From Acidobacteriota bacterium (GTDB lineage Bacteria; Acidobacteriota; Thermoanaerobaculia; UBA5066), in NCBI GenBank assembly GCA_029781975.1, contig JAKOVQ010000031.1:1-55484 (forward strand): a stretch of 55,484 nt of DNA, in the 5' to 3' direction. The translations under genes were made by a program, and so were the position numbers. Below the pieces are notes generated by a model, which searched no databases, was not told the DNA's origin, and saw only the letters and a program-made list of their open reading frames with translations. This document shows positions 34,610-41,885 of this stretch, one piece after another. Within the stretch, counting starts at the first letter, position 1, and each line of letters starts with the position of its first letter.

Positions 34610-35668
34610 ATGACAGACGGAACGTCCCGGCCCGCCGGCCTCACCGGGGTCCTCCTGATCCAGCTGGGCGGACCGCAGAGCCGCGAGCAGCTCAAGCCGT
34701 TCCTCTACGAGCTCTTCGTCGACCCCGAGATCCTCGGGATTCCGTTCGCCCCGCTCCGGAAGCTGGCCGCCTGGTCCATCGCGACGCTGCGGGCGCCGAA
34801 GTCCGCAGAGACGTACGAGAAGATCGGCTGGTCGCCGATCCGCTGCTGGACCGAGAAGCAGGCGTCGCTCCTCGAGAAGGAGCTCGGCGAGGACGGCTCC
34901 GCCGGCCCCGTGATGGTCCGCGCCGGGATGACGTGCAGCGCGCCGTTCGTCGAGGAGGCGCTCGAGGAGATGAGGGCCGCCGGGGTGACGCGCCTCTTCG
35001 TCCTCCCGCTCTACCCGCAGTACTCGGTCACGACGACCCGCGGCTCCTTCGCGCGCGTCACCCGGGCCCTGTCGGAGATGCGCTGGACCCCCGAGCGGGT
35101 CGACGCCCCCGACGCCTGGTACGCCGAGCCGCAGTTCCTCGACGCGCACGCGGCCCGGATCGCGGAGGCCGCCTCGAAGCTCCCCGACCCGGACCCCGCG
35201 AGGACCGTCCTCCTCTACTCCGCCCACTCGCTCCCGGTCTCGACGGTGGAGAAGAAGAAGGACCCGTACCCGAAGCACGTCGAGGGGACGTGCGCCGCCC
35301 TCGACGAGCGGCTCGGGCACCGCTTCCGGTCGCGCCTCGGCTACCAGTCGAAGCTCGGGCCGGTGGCCTGGCTCGGCCCGTCGACGAACCAGGTCCTCGC
35401 GGAGCTTGCGGCCGAGAAGGTGCCGCAGGTCCTCGTCTGCCCGGTCGCGTTCGTCTCGGACCACGTCGAGACGCTGTACGAGATCCGGATGCTCTTCGCC
35501 GACGAGGCGAAGGCCCTCGGGATCCCGACGTACGTCGCCGTGGACGGCCTGAACGACCACCCCTCCTTCGTCTCCGCCCTCGCCGACATCGTCCGGAAGG
35601 GTCTTCGCGCCCCCGCGTCCCCCGCACCGCCCCCAGGCAAGCCGGAGCCCGCCCACCCCGCGTCGTGA
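34610..35668 (+). CDS. hemH: Ferrochelatase
   Basis: 352 residues; inserts Fe2+ into protoporphyrin IX. The N-terminal GVLLIQLGGPQSREQLKPFL is typical. The metal-site His is in LLYSAHSLPVS (about residue 205), and the conserved Glu in VSDHVETLYEI. KIGWSPI, YPQYSVTTTRGSF and YQSKLGPVAWLGPST are family landmarks. ATG 34610 follows a GAGGCCGAG purine run. It has a Pro/Ala-rich tail of ~20 residues. The stop overlaps the hemY start by 4 nt. Confidence 0.96.
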   Translation: MTDGTSRPAGLTGVLLIQLGGPQSREQLKPFLYELFVDPEILGIPFAPLRKLAAWSIATLRAPKSAETYEKIGWSPIRCWTEKQASLLEKELGEDGSAGPVMVRAGMTCSAPFVEEALEEMRAAGVTRLFVLPLYPQYSVTTTRGSFARVTRALSEMRWTPERVDAPDAWYAEPQFLDAHAARIAEAASKLPDPDPARTVLLYSAHSLPVSTVEKKKDPYPKHVEGTCAALDERLGHRFRSRLGYQSKLGPVAWLGPSTNQVLAELAAEKVPQVLVCPVAFVSDHVETLYEIRMLFADEAKALGIPTYVAVDGLNDHPSFVSALADIVRKGLRAPASPAPPPGKPEPAHPAS

Positions 35669-37125
35669 GGCGGATCGCCGTCCTCGGAGGCGGCATCTCC
35701 GCCCTGACCTTCGCCTACTGGCGGAGCCGCGCGGCCCGCTCCGACGACGGGGAGCCGGACGTCCGCGAGCCGGAGGAGATCGTCGTCCTGGACCCCTCGC
35801 CCGGCCCCGCGGGGTCGGGCTGGACGCTTCGCGAGGGGGACCTCGTCCTGGAAGCCGGCCCCCAGACCCTCCGGGAGACCCCCGCCGCGGCACGGCTTCT
35901 CGACGCGCTCGGGCTCCGCGACGAGGCCCTCGTCGCCGACCCGCGCGCCCGGCGCTGGATCGTCCGGAAGGGGCGTCCGCGCTCGTTCGTCGCAGGCCCT
36001 GCGGGCCTCCTCTCCGGGGTCCTCTCCCCGGGGGCGAAGCTCCGCGCCCTTTGCGAGCCCTTCGTCCCCCGGCGGCCGGCCTCGCTCGCCGACGAGTCGG
36101 TCCACGCCTTCCTCGAGCGCCGCTTCGGTGCGGGGGCCGCGCGGTCGCTCGCCGAGCCGCTCGCGTCGGGCATCCACGCCGACGACCCCGCGACGCTATC
36201 CGTCCGGAGCGCGTTCCCGACGCTCTGGGACGCCGAGGAGAGGGCAGGGAGCGTCGTCCGGGGCCTCCTCGTCCCGCGCCGGGGCGGCGGCCCGACCGGA
36301 AGGCGCGGGACGGGGGGGCGGCCGCCGAAGCCGCCGAACCTGCCGAAGCCGCGGACGATCAGCTTTCCCCGCGGCCTCGCGACGCTCCCCGAGGCGCTCG
36401 CCGCAGCCGTGGCGCGGCAGGGAGCCCGGGTCGAGAGGGACGTCCGTCTCACGTCGATCGAGGGGCCGCTCGACGCCGCCCGCGAGCCCCGGAGCCCCCG
36501 CGCGTTCCGGCTCCTCTCCGAGGACGGGAGGATGTTCGAGGCCGACGCCCTCGTCTCGACGCTCGACGCCCGATCGGTCGCCCGCCTCCTCGGCGGCCTC
36601 CTTCCCCGCTCGCGCGGCCGGCTCGCGGCCCTCTCGTCCTCTCGCTTGGCCGTCGTCCTCCAGGCCTTCCGGCTCGAGACCCCATCGGACGCGCCCCGGG
36701 GATTCGGCATCCTGATCCCCCGGGGGGAGGGATACCGCTCCCTCGGCCTCCTCCACCTCTCGTCCCTCTTCCCGTCGCGGACCCCTTCCGGCACCGCCGT
36801 CCTCACGTCGTTCCTGGGCGGCGCCCTCGAGCCCGGCCTGGCCGACGCCACCGAGGACGACCTCCTCCGCCTGGCCGAGGAGGAGGCGAGGCGCCTCCAT
36901 CCCGGGCTCGGGCCGCGAATCCTGGCGCGAACGGCGCGGTGGGAGGGGGCGCTCCCCCGGATCCCGGTGGGGCACCACGCCACGCTGGACCTCCTCGACC
37001 AGGACATCCATTCTCTCGGGGTGGCAAGGCCGCTCCCGTTGCTGGCGGTGACCGGGCCCTGGCGCGACGGTGTCGCCCTCGGCGAGCGGATCGCCCGCGG
37101 CGAGGAGCTGGCCGGGAGCTTCTGA
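35665..37125 (+). CDS. hemY: FAD-dependent protoporphyrinogen oxidase
   Basis: 486 residues; oxidises protoporphyrinogen IX to protoporphyrin IX. The FAD-binding start is RRIAVLGGGISALTFAYW. GWTLREGDLVLEAGPQTL and SFPRGLATLPEALAAAV are HemY/PgoX landmarks, and the C-terminus has LAVTGPWRDGVALGERIARG. A Gly/Pro/Arg-rich insertion (about residues 210-230, RRGGGPTGRRGTGG) is not typical. The GTG start overlaps the hemH stop by 4 nt. HemN is present upstream, so the classical protoporphyrin route is indicated. This enzyme class normally uses O2 whereas HemN does not. Confidence 0.93.
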   Translation: MRRIAVLGGGISALTFAYWRSRAARSDDGEPDVREPEEIVVLDPSPGPAGSGWTLREGDLVLEAGPQTLRETPAAARLLDALGLRDEALVADPRARRWIVRKGRPRSFVAGPAGLLSGVLSPGAKLRALCEPFVPRRPASLADESVHAFLERRFGAGAARSLAEPLASGIHADDPATLSVRSAFPTLWDAEERAGSVVRGLLVPRRGGGPTGRRGTGGRPPKPPNLPKPRTISFPRGLATLPEALAAAVARQGARVERDVRLTSIEGPLDAAREPRSPRAFRLLSEDGRMFEADALVSTLDARSVARLLGGLLPRSRGRLAALSSSRLAVVLQAFRLETPSDAPRGFGILIPRGEGYRSLGLLHLSSLFPSRTPSGTAVLTSFLGGALEPGLADATEDDLLRLAEEEARRLHPGLGPRILARTARWEGALPRIPVGHHATLDLLDQDIHSLGVARPLPLLAVTGPWRDGVALGERIARGEELAGSF

Positions 37126-37126
37126 G

Positions 37127-38971
37127 ATGAGACGACCGCCAACCGTCCCGTGCCCGAGCGAACGCGCCCTCGGGTCGCGCCGCGCCCTCCTCCTGCGCGT
37201 CCTCGGGAGCGCCGTCCTCGCCGCGATCCCCGCGGCGCTCCTCGTCGCCCGGCCCGCGGGCCCGATCCGCGGGGCGGGGCTCCTCGACGTCCCCGAGCAC
37301 GAGGAGGGGGCGGCCAAGCGGGCCCGGGCGAGGAGCGCGTCCTTCGAGAGGATGGCGCAGGGGATCCGGCCCCTCCACGTCGAGTCGGGGCCGAAGGGGT
37401 TCGACGTCCTGTCGTACGACGTCTCCCTCTCGCTCGACCCGGCGGTCCGCCAGCTCGAGGGGACGACGGCCGTCCGCGTCTCGTTCACGCGCGAGGGCGT
37501 GACGGCCGTCCGCCTGGACTTCGACCCGTCCTACGAGGTCCTCTCGGCCACCCGCGACGGCCAGGCCCTGACGGTCTCGCGGGCGGGCGACGGCGCGGTC
37601 CTCCTGCCCGTCGACCCGCCCCTCCACTCGGAGGAGAGGACCACCTTCACGGTGAGCTACCGGGGCGTCCCTCCGTCGCTCGGGGCCCTCGGCACCTGGA
37701 CGCACGCCTCCGGCACGGCGGCGTCGACGGTGGCCGAGCCGTTCGACGCGCGGACCTTCTGGCCCTGCGTCGACGACCCGGGCGACAAGGCGGTGACCAC
37801 CGTGAGGATCACGGTGCCGGACGCCTACACCGCCGTCTCGGCCGGCAGCGTCTCCACGGCGCCGGCGGCGGACGGGCGGACGACCCACACCTGGACGTTC
37901 GCGGAGCCGATCTCCACCTACCTCGTCTCGCTCGCCGTCGCGAACTACGTGAAGCTCGAGGCGACCTACACGTCCCTCGACGGGACCCGGACGATGCCGG
38001 TCGTCGGCTACGTCGTCCCCGAGCACGCGGCGTGGAACGCGGCCCGTGTCCAGGCGACGGTCGGGTACGTGCGGACCCTCGCGCAGCTCTTCGGCGAGTA
38101 CCCGTTCCTCTCCTACAAGTACGGGATGGCCGAGGGGCACTTCTCGGGCGGGATGGAGCACCCGACGGTCTCCCTCATCGGCGCCACCCAGCTCGGGAGC
38201 TCGACGCGCGACCTGACGTACCTCCTCGTCCACGAGCTCGCGCACCAGTGGTGGGGGGACGACGTCACCATGGCGACCTGGGACGACATCTGGCTCAACG
38301 AGGGGTTCGCGACGTACGCCGAGGTCCTCTACGCCGAGAGGGCCGCCGGGGCGAGCCCGGGCCGCCTCCTGACGACCCGCTACGACGACGGGCTGTACGC
38401 CGGGGCCCTCGGGCCGACGGTGGTCGCCCCGGTCGACGACCCGTTCCGCTACACCGCCTCCGTCTACGACAAGGGGGGCTGGGTCCTCCACATGCTCAGG
38501 CGCCTCGTCGGCGACGAGACGTTCTTCCGGGGCCTCGACGCCTACCGTCGCCGCTTCCGGCAGGGGAACGCCACGCGCGGCGACCTGAGGAGCGTCTTCG
38601 AGGAGGTCTCGGGCCGGGAGCTGAAGTCGTTCTTCGACCAGTGGGTCGAGACCCCCTTCCGTCCCGTCCTGAGGGTCGCCTACCAGCCGAGCGCCGACGG
38701 GACCTCGGTGGCCGTGGTCGTCCGCCAGGTGCAGGCGCACGACGTGGTCCACCCGCAGCCCTCGCCGGGCGACGTCGCCTGGTACGTCTTTCCGCTGACG
38801 ATCCGGATCGGGCACCCCGACGGCACCGCGGAGGACGCGACGACCTTCGTCGACGCACGCGAGGCGCACGTCACCGTCCCGACCCCGTCGCGGAAGGCGG
38901 TCTCCGATGTGGTCGTCGACCCCGACGGAGACCTCCTGAAGGTCGTCGAGGCGGTCGGACCGGGAGCCTGA
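37127..38971 (+). CDS. M1 family metallopeptidase (aminopeptidase)
   Basis: 614 residues. Basic N-terminus plus a hydrophobic segment (about 18-42) suggests export or membrane anchoring. The zinc site is HELAHQWW...NEGFATYAE (about residues 370-400). The exopeptidase motif reads GGMEHP, a variant of GAMEN with His in place of Asn. The preceding FWPCVDDPGDKA and the N-terminal beta domain fit M1 enzymes. ATG 37127 starts two bases after hemY, so it is in the haem unit although no haem role is expected. There is no ERAP-like C-terminal domain beyond about residue 600. Confidence 0.93.
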   Translation: MRRPPTVPCPSERALGSRRALLLRVLGSAVLAAIPAALLVARPAGPIRGAGLLDVPEHEEGAAKRARARSASFERMAQGIRPLHVESGPKGFDVLSYDVSLSLDPAVRQLEGTTAVRVSFTREGVTAVRLDFDPSYEVLSATRDGQALTVSRAGDGAVLLPVDPPLHSEERTTFTVSYRGVPPSLGALGTWTHASGTAASTVAEPFDARTFWPCVDDPGDKAVTTVRITVPDAYTAVSAGSVSTAPAADGRTTHTWTFAEPISTYLVSLAVANYVKLEATYTSLDGTRTMPVVGYVVPEHAAWNAARVQATVGYVRTLAQLFGEYPFLSYKYGMAEGHFSGGMEHPTVSLIGATQLGSSTRDLTYLLVHELAHQWWGDDVTMATWDDIWLNEGFATYAEVLYAERAAGASPGRLLTTRYDDGLYAGALGPTVVAPVDDPFRYTASVYDKGGWVLHMLRRLVGDETFFRGLDAYRRRFRQGNATRGDLRSVFEEVSGRELKSFFDQWVETPFRPVLRVAYQPSADGTSVAVVVRQVQAHDVVHPQPSPGDVAWYVFPLTIRIGHPDGTAEDATTFVDAREAHVTVPTPSRKAVSDVVVDPDGDLLKVVEAVGPGA

Positions 38972-38983
38972 GCCCCCTCAGGC
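38966..38983. terminator. Hairpin spanning two convergent stop codons
   Basis: A perfect 7-bp stem, GCCTGAG-CCCC-CTCAGGC. The TGA stops of the M1 peptidase (plus) and of the downstream gene (minus) each lie inside one arm. Confidence 0.5.
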
Positions 38984-40138
38984 CCCGCGCGACCCCGCGA
39001 GGGCGTTCAGGACGTCGCGCGCCGCAGCCTTGGCGTTGTCGGGGAGGCCGTCGCCCGAGCCGGGCCACTCCGCCCAGCGGACGTCGAGGCCCAGGCGCTT
39101 CATCTCCTCCGTCCCCTGCTTCATCGCCCGGATCAGCTCGGCGGGCGCCTCCCGCGCGGCGCCCATCAGGATCCGGGCGCGGCGGAGCCCCTGGACGGCG
39201 TTCGCGCCGCCCGGCCCCGGGTCGTAGGCGCCGCCGATCGACGCGACCCCCGCCCACGGACCCGGCTTGCGGGCCGTGTACTCCAGGGCGAGCTGCCCTC
39301 CGCGGCCGGCGCCGACGATGAAGACCGGGAGCTCCTTGCCGCCGGCCCGCTTCTCGGCCGCCGCGACGGCCGCGTCGAGCGCCGCCACGGCCCGTTCGGG
39401 CGCGCCCCAGCCGAAGCGGCGCTTGCCGGCACGGGCCGGGCCTCGCGGGGCGAAGAGGAGGAGGTTGCGGGCACGGGCCTCCTCGACGAACGGCCCGGCC
39501 ACGCTCATCGGGTCGGACGCGACGCCGTGGAGGACCACGAGGATCCCCGCGGGCTTGCCGCCCGGGGGCGGGAGGACGGTCGCCTCGGTGACGACGGCTC
39601 GGTCGCCGTCCGCCTTGTTCTTCCGCACCCCCGCGAGGACCGTCCCGAACCGCGGGCTCCCGCGGAGGGTGTCGAGGTCGTGGTCGGAGAGGAGGACCGC
39701 CTCCTCGTCGAACCCGGCGCCGACCGCCCGGTCGAGCTCGCGGAACGCCTCGTCGGCCTTCCCGGCACGCGCGTCGAGACAGGCGAGGTTGTACGGCGCG
39801 GTCGGGAGCTCGCCGGCCTTCCACGACTGCTCGAAGAAGCGGCGGGCCATGTCGAGCTCGCCCTTCTGGACGGCGGCCACGCCGAACCGCTCCAGCTGGT
39901 AGGGGTCCGTCGTGGCCCCCGTGAGGAGCCGGAGGTCCTCGACCTCGGCCTGGCGGGAGCCCGCCGGAGCGGCCGGGGCCGTGCCCTGGATGGTCCTGGC
40001 ATCGGCCTTCACCGGGCTCGAGGGAGACGCGGCAGGTTTCGGCGCCGGCGTGGAGGCGGGGGCGGGCTTCTGGGCCGCCGCGGGGAGGGCGAGGAGGAGG
40101 AGCGAGGCCGCGGCAGCAGCCCGGAAGGTTCTCGGCAT
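38978..40138 (-). CDS. Secreted TPR + alpha/beta-hydrolase-fold protein lacking the catalytic triad
   Basis: 386 residues. The signal peptide ends at about residue 22 (LLLLALPAAAQ) and is followed by an Ala/Pro/Lys-rich spacer. A TPR-like helical region comes next (about 70-150, including YNLACLDARAGKADEAFRE), then an alpha/beta-hydrolase fold starting GILVVLHGVASDP. The nucleophile elbow reads FIVGAGRGGQLAL, with Gly where Ser is expected, and the segment where His is expected reads PGSGDGLP, with Asp. Both changes are clear in the DNA. It is therefore probably a non-enzymatic binding or scaffold protein. Leaderless start from TAGAAT 8 nt upstream. Function unknown. Confidence 0.8.
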   Translation of the reverse strand: MPRTFRAAAAASLLLLALPAAAQKPAPASTPAPKPAASPSSPVKADARTIQGTAPAAPAGSRQAEVEDLRLLTGATTDPYQLERFGVAAVQKGELDMARRFFEQSWKAGELPTAPYNLACLDARAGKADEAFRELDRAVGAGFDEEAVLLSDHDLDTLRGSPRFGTVLAGVRKNKADGDRAVVTEATVLPPPGGKPAGILVVLHGVASDPMSVAGPFVEEARARNLLLFAPRGPARAGKRRFGWGAPERAVAALDAAVAAAEKRAGGKELPVFIVGAGRGGQLALEYTARKPGPWAGVASIGGAYDPGPGGANAVQGLRRARILMGAAREAPAELIRAMKQGTEEMKRLGLDVRWAEWPGSGDGLPDNAKAAARDVLNALAGSRGA

Positions 40139-40146
40139 CGCGGCGG

Positions 40147-40152
40147 ATTCTA
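40147..40152 (-). promoter_or_regulatory. Putative -10 (TAGAAT) for the TPR/hydrolase-fold gene
   Basis: CGTAGAAT followed by 8 nt (CCGCCGCG) and ATG 40138 on the minus strand; no Shine-Dalgarno. Confidence 0.6.
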
Positions 40153-40193
40153 CGGTCGGAGGCCCCGGGGGCGTTCCGCGCGCCGGGAAGGGC

Positions 40194-41735
40194 TCAGGGG
40201 AGGAGCCTCGTCAGGCGCCGGACGAGGCCCAGGACCCCCTGCCTGTAAGGGAAGGCGAAGAGGGAGGCGACGAGCCGGTTGACCGGCGCAAGGAGCGGCC
40301 TGCCGACGTTCACGACCGTCGTCCGGGTCCACTGCCGGAGCGACTCGGCCCCGTGCCTGGCGCCGAGGCCGCTCGCCTTGACCCCCCCGAGGGGCGCCGC
40401 CACCGTCAGGTAGTTGACCAGGACGTCGTTGACGATGACGTTCCCGCTCTCGATCCGCCGCGCGAGCGCCCGGGCCTCCCGCTCCGGCCCGAACACGGTG
40501 GCGTTCAGCCCGAGGTGCGAGGCGTTCGCGAGCCTCAGCGCCTCCTCGGCGTCCTTCACCCGCGTGATCCCGACGAGGGGGCCGAAGGTCTCCTCCCGGG
40601 ACATCTCCATCTCGGGGGTCGCGCCGGCGACGAGCGTCGGCTCGAAGAAGAGGCCTGGGAGGTCGGTCCGGCGCGCCCCGCCGGTCAGGACGCGCGCGCC
40701 GTGCGCGGTCGCCTCCGCCAGCTGCCCCTCGGCGACCTCGACCTGGCGCGGGACCGTCACCGACCCGAGGTCCTGCTCCCTCGCCCCCTCGGGGTCGGGG
40801 ACCGCCTGGCGGAGCGCCTTCACGCGCTCGACGAGGAGCCGCTCGAAGGCGTCGGCGACGGGCTCCTCGACCAGGATCCGCTCCGTCCGGATGCACGCCT
40901 GCCCCGAGGTGAAGAAGCTCGACCAGGCGGCCGCGCGGGCCGCCCGGGGGAGGTCCGCGCCCGCGAGGACGACGAAGGGCGCCTTCCCCCCGAGCTCGGT
41001 GACGCACGGGACGAGCCTTTCGCCGCACCGGGCCGCCACCCTCCGGCCGGTCGCGACCGAGCCGGTGAACATGACCCCGTCCGCCTCGTCGACGACCGCG
41101 GCCCCCGTCTCGCCCCGCCCCACGACGACCTGGAAGACCCCCTCCGGGTTCCCGGCCCGCCGCCAGAGCTCGGCCATCCGGAGGGAGGTGAGCGGGGTCA
41201 CCTCGGACGGCTTGAGGACGACGGCGTTGCCGGCGAGGAGGGGCGCGAGGGCGTCGGCGGCGTTGTTCAGGAGCGGGAAGTTCCACGGCCCCACCACGCC
41301 GACGACGCCGAGGGGCTTCCGCAGGACCTCCGCGCGGCGCGTCGCCATCAGGAGCGTGCTCCGGCTCTCGGACGCGAGGGCTCTCCGCGCGACGACCCCG
41401 TAGAAGCGGACCAGCTCGCAGAAGTAGAGGACCTCGATCGCCTCGGCCTCGTGGCGCGGCTTGCCGCTCTCGCGGACGAGGACCGCGGGGAGCTCCGGGT
41501 CGTCGAGCAGCGCCTTCCGCCACCGCCGGATCGCCCGGAGCCGCTCCTTCACGGGGAGGGCGGCCCAGCCCGGCTGCGCCCGCCGGGCGGCCGCGACGGC
41601 CGAGAGGACCCCGGCGCGGCCGGCGTCGGGAAGCTCGGCGATCAGCTCGCCGGTGGCCGGGTTGACGACGCGGATGGTCGAGGGAGCTGCGGCCGGTGCG
41701 GCGGCCGGCGCGACGACGTCAGCGGCAGTGGCCAT
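40194..41735 (-). CDS. Aldehyde dehydrogenase family protein
   Basis: 513 residues; NAD(P)-dependent oxidation of an aldehyde to an acid. Conserved: VGPWNFPLLN (Asn of the oxyanion hole), LKPSEVTPLTS, FTGSVATGRRVA, the general base Glu in TELGGKAPFVV, the catalytic Cys in FFTSGQACIRTER, and SREETFGPLVGI. The first ~20 residues are an Ala/Pro-rich tail, and the C-terminus adds ~40 basic/hydrophobic residues that could associate with membrane, as in class 3-like enzymes. ATG 41735 is chosen because TACGAT lies 6 nt upstream; the frame extends further through a repeat but that is not coding. Substrate unknown. Confidence 0.93.
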   Translation of the reverse strand: MATAADVVAPAAAPAAAPSTIRVVNPATGELIAELPDAGRAGVLSAVAAARRAQPGWAALPVKERLRAIRRWRKALLDDPELPAVLVRESGKPRHEAEAIEVLYFCELVRFYGVVARRALASESRSTLLMATRRAEVLRKPLGVVGVVGPWNFPLLNNAADALAPLLAGNAVVLKPSEVTPLTSLRMAELWRRAGNPEGVFQVVVGRGETGAAVVDEADGVMFTGSVATGRRVAARCGERLVPCVTELGGKAPFVVLAGADLPRAARAAAWSSFFTSGQACIRTERILVEEPVADAFERLLVERVKALRQAVPDPEGAREQDLGSVTVPRQVEVAEGQLAEATAHGARVLTGGARRTDLPGLFFEPTLVAGATPEMEMSREETFGPLVGITRVKDAEEALRLANASHLGLNATVFGPEREARALARRIESGNVIVNDVLVNYLTVAAPLGGVKASGLGARHGAESLRQWTRTTVVNVGRPLLAPVNRLVASLFAFPYRQGVLGLVRRLTRLLP

Positions 41736-41741
41736 GCGTCG

Positions 41742-41747
41742 ATCGTA
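41742..41747 (-). promoter_or_regulatory. Putative -10 (TACGAT) for leaderless aldehyde dehydrogenase
   Basis: CGTACGAT followed by 6 nt (CGACGC) and ATG on the minus strand; no Shine-Dalgarno. Confidence 0.5.
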
Positions 41748-41819
41748 CGCCGCCGCGCCGGCTCGGTCGTTCCGCGCGGCCGAGAAGTGTCCGCCCCTCC
41801 TCTCCCCCTCCGGGGGGGC

Positions 41820-41850
41820 CCGGGGGGATCGAGAAACCCCCGGGAACACT
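41820..41850 (+). repeat. Dispersed palindrome, copy 2
   Basis: CCGGGGGGATCGAGAAAC... to ...GAACACT, identical (reversed) to the copy at the hemN stop. First of two tandem copies downstream of the permease. Confidence 0.9.
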
Positions 41851-41856
41851 GCTGCC

Positions 41857-41885
41857 CCGGGGGGATCGAGAAACCCCCGGGATCA
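41857..41885 (+). repeat. Dispersed palindrome, copy 3
   Basis: Same core ending GGGATCA; it directly abuts the permease stop codon at 41886. The duplication with copy 2 has a 6-nt spacer. Confidence 0.9.

Noticed and set aside
41736-41849. Longer N-terminus for the aldehyde dehydrogenase
   Set aside because: The extension translates through the dispersed palindrome and upstream of the likely -10.
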